From positions 6,768 through 32,141 of the forward strand of contig JAKAQR010000032.1 in assembly GCA_021819725.1 (NCBI GenBank): a stretch of 25,374 nucleotides of DNA, read 5' to 3'. The notes below the pieces were generated by a model that had not been told where the DNA came from, did no database searches, and saw nothing but the letters and a program-made list of their open reading frames with translations. The DNA comes from Actinomycetes bacterium. Its GTDB lineage: Bacteria; Actinomycetota; Acidimicrobiia; Acidimicrobiales; Acidimicrobiaceae. Shown piece after piece: positions 15,018 through 23,144 of the stretch. How positions within the stretch are numbered: position 1 is the stretch's first letter; each line of letters begins with the position of its first letter. A program made the translations under genes and the position numbers.

Positions 15018-16439
15018 ATGACTCAAGATTGCTCCTCTTCGGAGCTCCGCCCCCTCGGACTGGTTATTCTCCTGCTCGGCCTCTTTCTTCCGCTCACCGA
15101 CTTCTTCATTGTCAACGTGGCGCTTCCGACCATCGATCACGATCTGCACGCATCGCCGGGGATGCTTCAATTAGTTGTGGCTGGCTATGGCACCGCCTAT
15201 GCCGTACTGCTCGTCGTCGGGGCTCGCGTTGGTGATGCCATCGGGCGGCGACGACTATTTGTACTCGGGATGGGCGCCTTCACTGTCACATCGCTGGTCT
15301 GCGGTTTGGCACCGAACGTGTTGGTGTTGGTGCTCGCCCGAGCAGCCGAAGGCGCCGCCGCAGCTATGATGCTTCCCCAGGTCCTCTCCACCATCCACAC
15401 AGCCGCTGACGGCCCGTCCAGGGCCAGAGCGCTCGGCTACTATGGTGTCGCCGGAGGTCTCGCCACCGTAGCCGGTCAACTACTCGGTGGCCTGCTTGTG
15501 TCGGCTAACATCGCCGGCACCGGATGGCGTCCCATCTTCTTGCTCAACGTGCCCGTCGGGATCCTCGGAGTTTTGCTTTCGCGCAACATCCCCGCCACCC
15601 GTTCTAACGCTCCCACCCCTGTCGATGGCGCCGGTACGTCCGTACTCGGAGCCACATTGCTTGCCTTCCTCATTCCACTCACGGAGGGTCGCAGCCTCGG
15701 ATGGCCACTTTGGACGATATTTCTGTTGTGTCTGTCGCCAATCCTTGCCGTACTATTCATCCTGGTCGAGCGCCGAGTCGAGGCAGGTGGGGGAGTCCCC
15801 GTAGTACCGCTCTCGGTGATTAGCGTGCGCAGCTTCTGGAGGGGAACGGTCACGGGAACCCTATTCTTTATCAGCTTCGGTGGTTTCATGTTTGTCTACG
15901 CTCTATGCCTGCAAGACGGCGCTGGCTGGAGCGCTCTGCGCACCGGGCTGACCATGGTGCCATTAGCCTGCGGTTACCTGGCGGCCTCGCTGGCCATGCC
16001 TCGGTTGCTAGCCAGGATCGGGACATGGATGCTCACGATTGGCGCGATGTTCCTCGTATTCGGCTTCGCGCTTCTGGCGGTGGTACTCACTGCTGGCTGG
16101 CCGCATCCGGCGGTCGTCCCGTTGTGCGCAGCGTCGCTAGCCATCGGCATCGGGCAGGGTATGATACTAACACCGCTCTTTCGCATCATGCTCTCGGAGG
16201 TTCCACTACACCTGGCCGGTGTGGGGAGTGGGGTGCTTAACACAATGCAGCAGACTTCACTAGTCGTAGGCGTAGCCACCGTGGGAAGCTTGTATCTAAG
16301 TGACTCGAACGCCAAAGTACTCGGAGTCCTCCATGCCACGGTTTTGGTTCTGGTAGCGTTGGCCTTAGTGGAAATCTTGGTCGGATGGTCCACCCGGGGA
16401 CTGCCCGACGCCGCACGCGAGAGAGCGCAACGCTCATAG
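15018..16439 (+). CDS. MFS transporter (DHA2-like drug/metabolite:H+ antiporter)
   Basis: A 473-residue, about 14-helix inner-membrane exporter. It starts at ATG 15018, with GGGGA a few bases upstream. Motifs: TM1 VNVALPTIDHDLH, the MFS motif A region ARVGDAIGRRRLF between TM2 and TM3, LARAAEGAAAAMMLPQ in TM4, and motif C-like GYYGVAGGLATVAGQLLGG in TM5, all typical of the DHA2 (14-helix) drug:H+ antiporter family. The substrate is unknown. Divergent from the MmyB-type regulator and followed after 59 bases by an oxidoreductase gene in the same direction, suggesting a detoxification/efflux unit. Confidence 0.93.
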   Translation: MTQDCSSSELRPLGLVILLLGLFLPLTDFFIVNVALPTIDHDLHASPGMLQLVVAGYGTAYAVLLVVGARVGDAIGRRRLFVLGMGAFTVTSLVCGLAPNVLVLVLARAAEGAAAAMMLPQVLSTIHTAADGPSRARALGYYGVAGGLATVAGQLLGGLLVSANIAGTGWRPIFLLNVPVGILGVLLSRNIPATRSNAPTPVDGAGTSVLGATLLAFLIPLTEGRSLGWPLWTIFLLCLSPILAVLFILVERRVEAGGGVPVVPLSVISVRSFWRGTVTGTLFFISFGGFMFVYALCLQDGAGWSALRTGLTMVPLACGYLAASLAMPRLLARIGTWMLTIGAMFLVFGFALLAVVLTAGWPHPAVVPLCAASLAIGIGQGMILTPLFRIMLSEVPLHLAGVGSGVLNTMQQTSLVVGVATVGSLYLSDSNAKVLGVLHATVLVLVALALVEILVGWSTRGLPDAARERAQRS

Positions 16440-16498
16440 AGGTCATGTCCATTGGAGAGAGTTCCGAAGTAAGGAGAACAAGTGCAAGCGAGGAATCA

Positions 16499-17479
16499 AT
16501 GAGAGCAGCAATGGTGGAGCGCTTCGGGTCACTTCCGATACTTGGTGAGGTAGAAGAGCCTGTCGCGGCGTGCGGAGAGGCTCTAGTAGCTGTGCGGCTC
16601 GGCAGCTTGAACCCTGTGGACATCAAGATTGCCTCGGGCAGCTTCTTCGGGAACGTTCCCTCGCTTCCCTACGTGCCGGGAAGCGAGGGTATGGGAAGAG
16701 TTCTAACATCCGAGCGCCTTACGCCTGGAACCAGGGTGCGCTTCAGCGCCTCGCGCCCAGGTGCTCTTGCCGAACTGGTGGCCGTCTTAGAGGAGAGCCT
16801 GGTGGTCGTCCCTGATGGCGTGGAAGACGCGTTCGCGGCTGGCATAGGGGTAGCGGGGCTCGCAGCCTGGGGAAGCCTACGGGCTGCGCGTTTGCAAGCT
16901 GGAGAGAGGGTACTCATCCTCGGGGCGACCGGGATGGTGGGACGTCTTTCGATCCAGCTCGCTAAAATTCTCGGGGCAAGCCGGGTGGTCGCCGCTGCCA
17001 GGGACAACGCTCGACTTCTAAACCTGACGACCGACCTCGCCCCCTACGGTCCTGATGAATTCGTCACATTGGACGGACGGGAAGACGAGGCAATCGCCAC
17101 GGCGATCAAAGACGCGGCGGAGGGACAGGTAGACGTCATCGTTGACCCTCTGTGGGGCAGCCCCGCTAGAGCCGCGATCATGGCCGCTGCCTTGCGGGCT
17201 CGCCTCGTCAACCTTGGGGACTCTGTTTCTACCAGCATGGAGCTGACCTCAGATCTTCTTCGTTCGAAGAGCTTGACGCTGATCGGCTATACGAACTATG
17301 CGCTCTCAGACGAAGAGCAAAGTTCGGGCATCGAGGACCTTCTCGAATACTCCAGAACAGGCAGACTCTCGCTTAACTCAGAGGTCACTGCCCTTGACAA
17401 CGTGTCCGGTACCTGGGAGCGCCTGGCTGGATCGCCACATCAAAAGCTTCTCGTTACGATGAACCCATCGAGCCTGTGA
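16499..17479 (+). CDS. Zinc-independent quinone-oxidoreductase-like MDR enzyme
   Basis: A 326-residue NADPH-dependent reductase of the medium-chain dehydrogenase (QOR) group. It starts at ATG 16499 with GAGGA upstream. The N-terminal GroES-like domain reads LGSLNPVDIKIASGSFFG and LPYVPGSEGMGRV; the Rossmann nucleotide-binding motif is LILGATGMVGRLSIQLAKIL. The usual zinc-binding Cys residues are missing, as in quinone oxidoreductases. It follows the MFS gene in the same direction and likely shares its transcript. The reaction is probably reduction of a quinone, enone or other electrophile; the exact substrate cannot be read from sequence. Confidence 0.9.
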   Translation: MRAAMVERFGSLPILGEVEEPVAACGEALVAVRLGSLNPVDIKIASGSFFGNVPSLPYVPGSEGMGRVLTSERLTPGTRVRFSASRPGALAELVAVLEESLVVVPDGVEDAFAAGIGVAGLAAWGSLRAARLQAGERVLILGATGMVGRLSIQLAKILGASRVVAAARDNARLLNLTTDLAPYGPDEFVTLDGREDEAIATAIKDAAEGQVDVIVDPLWGSPARAAIMAAALRARLVNLGDSVSTSMELTSDLLRSKSLTLIGYTNYALSDEEQSSGIEDLLEYSRTGRLSLNSEVTALDNVSGTWERLAGSPHQKLLVTMNPSSL

Positions 17480-17816
17480 GGTAGCCCTCGGCTGGCGCGT
17501 CGGCCGCTGGAGTTGGGCGGCGCTGGACGATCGCCATTTGAGAAAGCGGTGCACCCAGGTGCTCGGGCGGCTCTGGCAGCCCTTTGAATACGAAATCTGC
17601 TCCAGCCGGACGCCAGCGCGACGAACACCAACGCTCGTGCAGGCTCACTTATCAATGCGCCCATCTTGACGATATCCGTGTCCCCCTGCCACGCACCAAT
17701 CGCGGGGGATCGCCCAGTTCGACAACCACTCAAACTGCGTTGGGGTGATAGTGTGCGGATGGGTGATGTTCGACCCGGTGGGCGCCACCTGCCTAGACAT
17801 CGAGTTTTCCGCCGAT
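17480..17816. other. Intergenic stretch between convergent genes, possible ArsR-type remnant
   Basis: On the minus strand at 17550-17664 one frame reads VKMGALISEPARALVFVALA, then SG, which looks like the N-terminus of an ArsR-family regulator (AxLIxxPARxxxxxALxxG). A shifted frame then gives AGADFVFKGLPEPPEHLGAP, which could be the decayed recognition helix. No intact gene remains and the identification is tentative. Nothing else is seen. Confidence 0.3.
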
Positions 17817-18530
17817 TCAGTCCGCAGGAGCCAGGGAAGCGTCGACAGCTGCCTCGACGTGAAGTCGAGTGGTCGGAAAGACCGGAACTGGGCTGTCCGT
17901 CGCGTCGATGAGCAACTCGATCTCGGTGCAGCCAAGCACGACCCCCTCGACACCTGCGTCCACGAGGCGCGTGATGACGTCGCGGTAGATCTGCCGTGAC
18001 TCCTCGCGCAGCACGCCAAGACACAGCTCCTCGAAGATGATGCGGTGCACCTCAGCCCGATCCGAGGCCGGCGGCACGAGCACCGTCAAGCCGTGGATGG
18101 CTAGTCGATCTCTGTAGAAGTCCTGTTCCATGGTGAAAGCAGTGCCCAGCAGGCCCACAGTGACCAAGCCGGCCTGCGTGATGGCTTGCGCAGTGTTGTC
18201 TGCCAGGTGCAGCAGGGGGATACCGACCGCAGCCTGCACCTGGTCGGCGACCTTATGCATCGTATTGGTGCAAATCACCAGTAACTCTGCGCCACCTGCT
18301 TCCAGGTTCTTGGCGGTCGCGGCGAGCAGTTCGCCGGCCTCGTCCCACCGGCCGTCGGCTTGCAGTTGCTCGATGTCAGCGAAGTCTACCGACGCGAGAA
18401 GCACTTTCGCCGAGTGAAGTCCGCCCAGTCGCTCGCGCACGAGCTCGTTGGCGAGCCGGTAGTAATGCGCGCTGGACTCCCAGCTCATCCCGCCCAGCAT
18501 CCCGATCACTCGGGGACCGCTCTTCGTCAT
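17817..18530 (-). CDS. Aspartate/glutamate racemase-family protein
   Basis: A 237-residue cofactor-independent amino-acid racemase-like enzyme. The N-terminus GMLGGMSWESSAHYYRLANE is the signature of the RacX/aspartate racemase group. The two catalytic cysteines are visible: C87 in VICTNTMHK and C201 in VLGCTEIELL. Length is normal and the frame intact. Such enzymes interconvert D/L-Asp, Glu or other amino acids by two-base catalysis with the Cys pair; the substrate is unknown. It is a single gene, convergent with the oxidoreductase, and begins close to a decayed IS30 element. Confidence 0.92.
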   Translation of the reverse strand: MTKSGPRVIGMLGGMSWESSAHYYRLANELVRERLGGLHSAKVLLASVDFADIEQLQADGRWDEAGELLAATAKNLEAGGAELLVICTNTMHKVADQVQAAVGIPLLHLADNTAQAITQAGLVTVGLLGTAFTMEQDFYRDRLAIHGLTVLVPPASDRAEVHRIIFEELCLGVLREESRQIYRDVITRLVDAGVEGVVLGCTEIELLIDATDSPVPVFPTTRLHVEAAVDASLAPAD

Positions 18531-18769
18531 GACGCCACCCTACCAGCAGGAAAAAGTCAGTTGTGCAGTACGAGGCGTTGCCTCCTTGGCTTGCAGGTCG
18601 TGCCCAAGGTCTGGCAGACCCGGTGGAAGGTTTCTTCGGTGACCTGGTTACCCGGGCGTTGCTCTGCGCAAGCAGAAGGTTGTCAGGGTAGCCGGGGTTC
18701 GCGGCGAGCTCTGCGCCTCGGCGCTGGAGGGGTCTTCACTTTCCTCGGATGCAAGATCTCTCGGTAGAT
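18531..18769. other. Spacer before the IS30 remnant; no gene seen
   Basis: About 240 bases holding the presumed racemase promoter (minus strand) and sequence that may be the decayed N-terminal third of the IS30 transposase, without a recognisable reading frame. Confidence 0.35.
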
Positions 18770-19650
18770 CTCCCTTCACCGTCACGAGAGAGGTGCTTGC
18801 CAACGGGGGAAGGGACTGCTACCGGATCTTTCCTGCTCACTTGAGAGCACAGGAAAAGACCAAGCGCAAAAAGGTCTCAAAGCTCGCCAACCCGGCTCTT
18901 GCATCTCAGGTGACATCATGGTTGAGAGAGCTCTGGTCACGGCAAGAGATTGCCAATCGACTCCGCATGGAGTTCTAAAGACAACGAGGTGATGAGGGTG
19001 AGTCACGAGACCATCTATAAGTACGTGCAGGGACGAGGTGAACTCAGGCGAGAGCTCACGCGTTGTTTGAGGTCACAACGAACCCACAGGAAACCGAGGG
19101 GGTCACCGAAGCGAGGCGGCCCGATCGCTGACATGGTGATGATCTCTGAGCGTCCACCAGAGGTACAAGAGGGGGCGGTAGCTCGCCACTGGGAGGGTGA
19201 TCTCATCATTGGCAAAGGGGGGAAGAGCGCCGTTGGCACCCTCGTTGAGCGTACCAGTCGGTTCCTCTTGCTGCTCTATCTGCCAAACGGCCACAGCGCC
19301 AAAGTGGTCGAGATTGCCATGCAGCGAGCCATCAAAACCATGCCCCGAGAGCTCATGCGATCCATCACCTGGGGCGAAGGATCAGAGCTTGCCCGCCAGT
19401 TCTCCCTCGCAACAGGGATCCCGGTGTACTTCTGTGACCCTCACTCCCCTTGGCAATGAGGCACAAACGAAAACACCTTGGCCCCCTACGCCAGTATCTT
19501 TGCAAAGGAGCCGACCTGAATCTGTACTCGGCCAGTGACTTACGAAAGATCCAAAGGGGCCTTAACGGAGGACCGAGAAAGACCCTCGGCTAACAGATGC
19601 CAAGGGAGAAACTTGCCGAGATCGTTGTGCTGTCTAGTTGAATCCGCCCA
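18770..19650 (+). pseudogene. Degenerate IS30-family transposase (copy 2)
   Basis: Fragments in order: SREVLANGGRDCYR and LANPALASQVTSWLRELWS in one frame; after a shift at about 18980, EVMRVSHETIYKYVQGRGEL, ARHWEGDLIIGKGGKSAVGT (first Asp), VERTSRFLLLLYLPNG and FCDPHSPWQ; then a TGA where intact proteins have Arg, and a further shift before LNLYSASDLRKIQRGLNG. The second catalytic Asp region (SITWGEGSELA, normally TWDxGxE) has Gly-Glu in place of Asp-Gln. With two frameshifts, one stop and a changed catalytic site, it is dead. The end TAGTTGAATCCGCC matches that of copy 1. Confidence 0.85.
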
Positions 19651-19911
19651 GTCCTCGCTGCGGGGTCCGTGTCCGGCTTCTACGTAGTCCTGGCCCTCGG
19701 CTTCCCCGGTCAGCTCGGCCTCGGCGGCGTACGCTTCGGCGGACTGCTCGGCCTCGGGTGGCTCGGGTGGCCCGACATGATGATCGGAACGATTGTCGCC
19801 TGGCTGCTGGCCGCTCTGGTCGTAGCGGTACACCGACCCTCCAGACCCCGGATGCTGCCCTTGGCACCAGCGCTGATAGCCGGTTTCATCCTTGCTTTAC
19901 CTGCCCTTTGA
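19642..19911 (+). pseudogene. Membrane protein gene truncated at its 5' end by IS30
   Basis: From the IS30 end the frame reads VLAAGSVSGFYVVLALGFPG, then GWPDMMIGTIVAWLLAALVV, and finally LAPALIAGFILALPAL before the stop, with three hydrophobic segments. A GTG at 19669 could start an 80-residue remnant, but the first segment is cut by the IS boundary and no ribosome site is seen. No family was recognised. The opposite strand also has an open frame, but it is Glu/Ala-rich shadow sequence. Confidence 0.45.
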
Positions 19912-20020
19912 GTGCGCTTCTAACCCTATACGGGGCCCTTCACTCTGAGTGGTAATACACGGCCGTCACACCCCGCGCCTAGAATGTCACGTCCAGGAGA
20001 TATGAGGAACGGAGGCGACT

Positions 20021-21067
20021 GTGGCTCGGGATCTCGGGCGACTACGAGTGAAGACGGTGATTGTTCACGAGGTGCCGTACCACCTGGCCACCGGAGCAAG
20101 TGGAGAGCCGGTCCTGAGCGAGGTCGAGAGTCCGCTGACCCAGGACGTGCGCAATTTCTTCAAGGAACGGATTGCCAGCAGTCTCGGTTCCGCCGCCTAC
20201 GACGTCGAACTCGATGGCTCGACCACCTCGCCGGTACCGCGCCTGATCCTCGACAACCTGACTTCAAGGAAGAACGGGTTCGTGGCGATGTCCCAGGAGA
20301 TGGCCCGTCATCTGTACCTCTGCCAGAAAGGCAACAGCCCCGAAGGGCTGTTGACGGTATGCGAGGTCACCATCGGCGACCAAGGCGGTCTTGCTGTTTT
20401 GAAGCTAGAAAAAGAGGAGGGCGCCCGCGTGGAGCTTGCCGACACTGAGGGCGGTCGCACGCTCAGCGTTCAGCACCTCCATGACCTCATGCTGACCGAG
20501 CGGACGAAGGTCTTCAAGGTCGGCCTGTTCGTCCAGACGGGGGACGATCGCGACTCCATCGAAGGCTCGGTCTGCGATACCCAGCGAGGATACGGCGGGA
20601 CCGTCGCCCATTTTTTCCTTGAACAGTTCCTCGGTTGCCGCCTTCGAGAGCAACCAGAGATCACTACCAAGCGGTTCTTCGATACCACCGAGAGCTTCAT
20701 CAACGACGAGATCGCAGACCCCGAAACCAAGACACGGTATCAAGTTGCGCTGCTGGCAGAACTTAACGGCACCCGAGACAAAGTATCTATCCGGGCCTTT
20801 GCCAATAACAACTTAGACGTCGATGACCGTAAGCCCTTCATGGACCGAATTGAGGAAGCACGACTTCCCTCGACGGAATTCGACAAAGACAATCATCTAG
20901 TTCGGAGCCGCCTACGACGTATTCAGATCGCGTTTGAAAGTGGTGTCTCTGTCCTAGCCTCGCCCGAAAACATTGGCGAACAGGTCAAAATAGTAACCGA
21001 CTCTACTAATGGCCAAACCACGGTCGAGATCACGGACCGACTGAAACGGATGAATGGGCGGAACTGA
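20021..21067 (+). CDS. Nucleoid-associated protein, YejK/NdpA (NA37) family
   Basis: A 348-residue cytoplasmic DNA-associated protein. It starts at GTG 20021, with GGAGG seven bases before. Family features: LLTVCEVTIGDQGGLAVLKL (the conserved G-x-L...VxxxG...LxxLKL region), QHLHDLMLTERTKVFKVGLF and the GGTVAHFFLEQFLGC block. E. coli YejK binds nucleoids but its role is poorly known. The gene is the first of three in a tight operon: one base separates its stop from the ATG of the RelA/SpoT-type gene (an alternative ATG at 21054 would overlap by 14 bases). The gene is intact. Confidence 0.88.
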   Translation: MARDLGRLRVKTVIVHEVPYHLATGASGEPVLSEVESPLTQDVRNFFKERIASSLGSAAYDVELDGSTTSPVPRLILDNLTSRKNGFVAMSQEMARHLYLCQKGNSPEGLLTVCEVTIGDQGGLAVLKLEKEEGARVELADTEGGRTLSVQHLHDLMLTERTKVFKVGLFVQTGDDRDSIEGSVCDTQRGYGGTVAHFFLEQFLGCRLREQPEITTKRFFDTTESFINDEIADPETKTRYQVALLAELNGTRDKVSIRAFANNNLDVDDRKPFMDRIEEARLPSTEFDKDNHLVRSRLRRIQIAFESGVSVLASPENIGEQVKIVTDSTNGQTTVEITDRLKRMNGRN

Positions 21068-21068
21068 A

Positions 21069-22034
21069 ATGGTTGTCTCTGAACTTGAGTCGTTGCGCCA
21101 GCAGTACCGGGCAGCCCGGCCTGGGTATCAGACCCTAGCTGACTCCGTAGCTCAGCAGCTACGCGATGCGACCCGTAAACGGGGGGTCCCATGTGAGATA
21201 GATGGTCGCGCAAAGGATATGGCAAGCTTTCTCAAGAAGGCACTACGAAAAGATTATGAATCACCGTGGAATGATATTCGAGACAAGGCTGGCGTGCGGG
21301 TTATCACGATATTCCACTCACAGGTACAGGAAATTGAAACGATCGTCCGAGAACTATTTGTCGTCCATCACTGTGAGGACAAACGACAATCCCTTCCGCC
21401 CGACACGTTACGTTACCTCGGTGTCCACTTCGAGGTGTCCCTGCAACAAGACTCCGGAGTTGAAAATGACGCCCTGATCTGCGAAATCCAGATACACACT
21501 CAAGCTCAGAATCTCTGGGCCACTGTGTCACATGAACTGCTTTACAAGCCTACCCAAGAGGCGCCGACCGATATAACCCGGGCTATCTACCGCCTTATGG
21601 CCCTCTTGGAGCTGTTCGACGGTGAGGTGGAACGGGGCCGCGATGAAATCCTTCAGCTACCCGGCTACGAGGAGGCGCACATGCTGATTACGCTAGAACA
21701 ACAATTCTATACCTTCGTTGCTCGGCATACGGACACTGATCTGTCAAAGCAGATCATCGCTGTGTTGCTGCCTCTTTTCGAACCCGAGCAGGCCAGTAAC
21801 TATGGGTCCGTATTGGAACCTTTCATAGAGCATAATCGCGACAAACTAGAACAGATATTCTCCGATTACGCAGAAGATGACCGCAACCCTCTTTTGTCGC
21901 AGCCAGAGTGCCTTCTTGTGTTTGAAAGATTGAGTGCCGATCCGTTCAAACTTGCAGTCCTATGGGGGCGCAACCTACCGGCCGGCCTTCTGCGCTCACT
22001 ATCTGAGATATGGGGTACGCCAGTAGATGTCTGA
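21069..22034 (+). CDS. RelA/SpoT-domain (p)ppGpp synthetase-like protein
   Basis: A 321-residue protein whose first 165 residues are a RelA/SpoT nucleotidyl-pyrophosphokinase domain: GRAKDMASFLKK (R47, K49, S53, K57), NDIRDKAGVRVI (D72, G75, R77), LRYLGVH (Y116, H120) and CEIQIHTQAQNLWATVSHEL (E139, Q141, T144, W150, H155). The catalytic signature is complete; no HD hydrolase, TGS or ACT domain is present, so it resembles a small alarmone synthetase with a distinct 150-residue helical C-terminal extension. Related proteins either make (p)ppGpp or act as toxins (ToxSAS making ppApp, or pyrophosphorylating tRNA, e.g. CapRel). It overlaps the downstream membrane-protein gene by eight bases. Confidence 0.9.
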   Translation: MVVSELESLRQQYRAARPGYQTLADSVAQQLRDATRKRGVPCEIDGRAKDMASFLKKALRKDYESPWNDIRDKAGVRVITIFHSQVQEIETIVRELFVVHHCEDKRQSLPPDTLRYLGVHFEVSLQQDSGVENDALICEIQIHTQAQNLWATVSHELLYKPTQEAPTDITRAIYRLMALLELFDGEVERGRDEILQLPGYEEAHMLITLEQQFYTFVARHTDTDLSKQIIAVLLPLFEPEQASNYGSVLEPFIEHNRDKLEQIFSDYAEDDRNPLLSQPECLLVFERLSADPFKLAVLWGRNLPAGLLRSLSEIWGTPVDV

Positions 22035-22578
22035 TACGGCCGATGAGGGAACCAATAGCGAGCCCGCCCCGATAGGCGAAGTTATCCCAGTCCAATCGAA
22101 TGGGGAAGACGACTCCGCGCCTAATCGGCCACCCAACTGGCTGTTTGGACTAGAGCTCTCTTACCTGGGGATTCTCGTATCTCTCGGTCTGATCTACATC
22201 CATGTGCCAGGCTTTCATCATTTCTTACCTGATCCGGTGGGAGCAGTTCCTCTTGCTGTTCCATGGTGGGGTGCTCTCGGCGGAGTTACCATCAGCCTTA
22301 CTGGAATCTTCCGCAATGCCAAGGACTGGGACAAAAGCTACGAACATTGGCACATCGCCCGGCCCTTTCTGGGAGCTGTCGTGGGTAGCGTTGGCTTTCT
22401 CGTATTCATCGTCGTCATTCGGGCCACGGGAACCAACGTCGCGAGCAGCAGCCCAACCAGTAGAGCGGCATTCGATCTGATCGCCTTTCTCGTAGGGTAT
22501 CGCGAACAAGTTTTCCGACAACTGCTCAAACGTGCTGCCGACGCGCTGTTATCACCCGGCCGAAGCAGCAACGAATAA
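22027..22578 (+). CDS. Three-helix membrane protein, third gene of the alarmone-synthetase operon
   Basis: A 183-residue protein: about 35 polar N-terminal residues, then three hydrophobic segments (LELSYLGILVSLGLIYIHV about 42-60; PWWGALGGVTISLTGIF about 79-95; PFLGAVVGSVGFLVFIVVI about 112-130), then a conserved-looking cytoplasmic tail FLVGYREQVFRQLLKRAADA. There is no signal peptide or enzymatic motif. The start ATG overlaps the end of the RelA/SpoT-type gene (ATGTCTGA), so expression is coupled. No family was recognised. It could be a membrane effector or an inhibitor of the synthetase; neither can be decided from sequence. Confidence 0.85.
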   Translation: MSDTADEGTNSEPAPIGEVIPVQSNGEDDSAPNRPPNWLFGLELSYLGILVSLGLIYIHVPGFHHFLPDPVGAVPLAVPWWGALGGVTISLTGIFRNAKDWDKSYEHWHIARPFLGAVVGSVGFLVFIVVIRATGTNVASSSPTSRAAFDLIAFLVGYREQVFRQLLKRAADALLSPGRSSNE

Positions 22579-22655
22579 GCCGCTTCGCCCTTGCGACTGG
22601 CGCGGCCAGCCCGGGCAACGCGTTGAGGTGCATCTTAGACAGGGCACGGTCGCTG
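22579..22655. other. Short gap after the membrane-protein gene
   Basis: Convergent stops of the plus-strand operon and the minus-strand C40 peptidase remnant. No convincing terminator hairpin was seen. Confidence 0.4.
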
Positions 22656-22843
22656 TTATAGGGCCCTGGACCGGGTGGCACCGACGTAGATGTCGCTGCC
22701 GAAGGACGCACCGATGGTGTTGGGGAAGGGTTCGGCTCTGACGTCTACGCCGGTGTAGGGGGCATCGACTATGACGGTCTGGCCGTTTTGGGTGCCGACG
22801 TAGAAGCCGACGTGGGAAACGTCGGTCGGCTGGTAGGCCCCCC
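22656..22843 (-). pseudogene. C-terminal fragment of C40 (NlpC/P60) peptidase
   Basis: Read on the minus strand: GAYQPTDVSHVGFYVG, then QTVIVDAPYTGVDVRAEPF and SDIYVGATRS before TAA at 22656. This is the end of an NlpC/P60 domain, with HVGFYVG carrying the catalytic His. Its N-terminal part lies at 24156-24712 on the other side of the IS3-family element, in the same orientation. Confidence 0.8.
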
Positions 22844-22904
22844 CAAAAATGATCCACCTCTAAAGTGAGAAATCCGACCAGAAGAGAGATGCGAGGAAAA
22901 TCAC

Positions 22905-23144
22905 ATGAAAGGTAGAAGGCACACCCCCGAACAGGTGATCGCAAAACTGGCAGAAGGCGATCGCATGTTGAACGAGGGCAAAACCGTTGGCGAGGTCGCT
23001 CGAACCTTCGGGATCGCCGAGACCACCTGGCACCGCTGGAAGAACACTTATGGCCCCATGTTAGGTCCCGACATGAAGCGTCTCAAGGAACTCGAGGCTC
23101 AAGAACCGCAAGCTAAAGATCATGGTGGCCGAACTCAGCCTTGA
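22905..23144 (+). CDS. IS3-family orfA (transposase HTH subunit)
   Basis: A 79-residue DNA-binding protein: MKGRRHTPEQVIAKLAEGDR, then VGEVARTFGIAETTWHRWKN, a leucine-zipper-like DMKRLKELEAQEPQ and a stop. This is the usual orfA of IS3-family elements, which binds the terminal repeats and joins orfB by programmed -1 frameshifting. A GAGG-type ribosome site lies before the ATG. Confidence 0.88.
   Translation: MKGRRHTPEQVIAKLAEGDRMLNEGKTVGEVARTFGIAETTWHRWKNTYGPMLGPDMKRLKELEAQEPQAKDHGGRTQP

Noticed and set aside
17440..18024. Minus-strand 194-codon frame overlapping the racemase
   Set aside because: Arg/Ser-rich, overlaps the racemase 3' end in another frame; only the short ArsR-like piece is worth noting.
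19540..19833. Minus-strand Glu/Ala-rich 97-codon frame
   Set aside because: Opposite strand of the truncated membrane protein and IS30 end; composition typical of an antisense shadow in GC-rich DNA.
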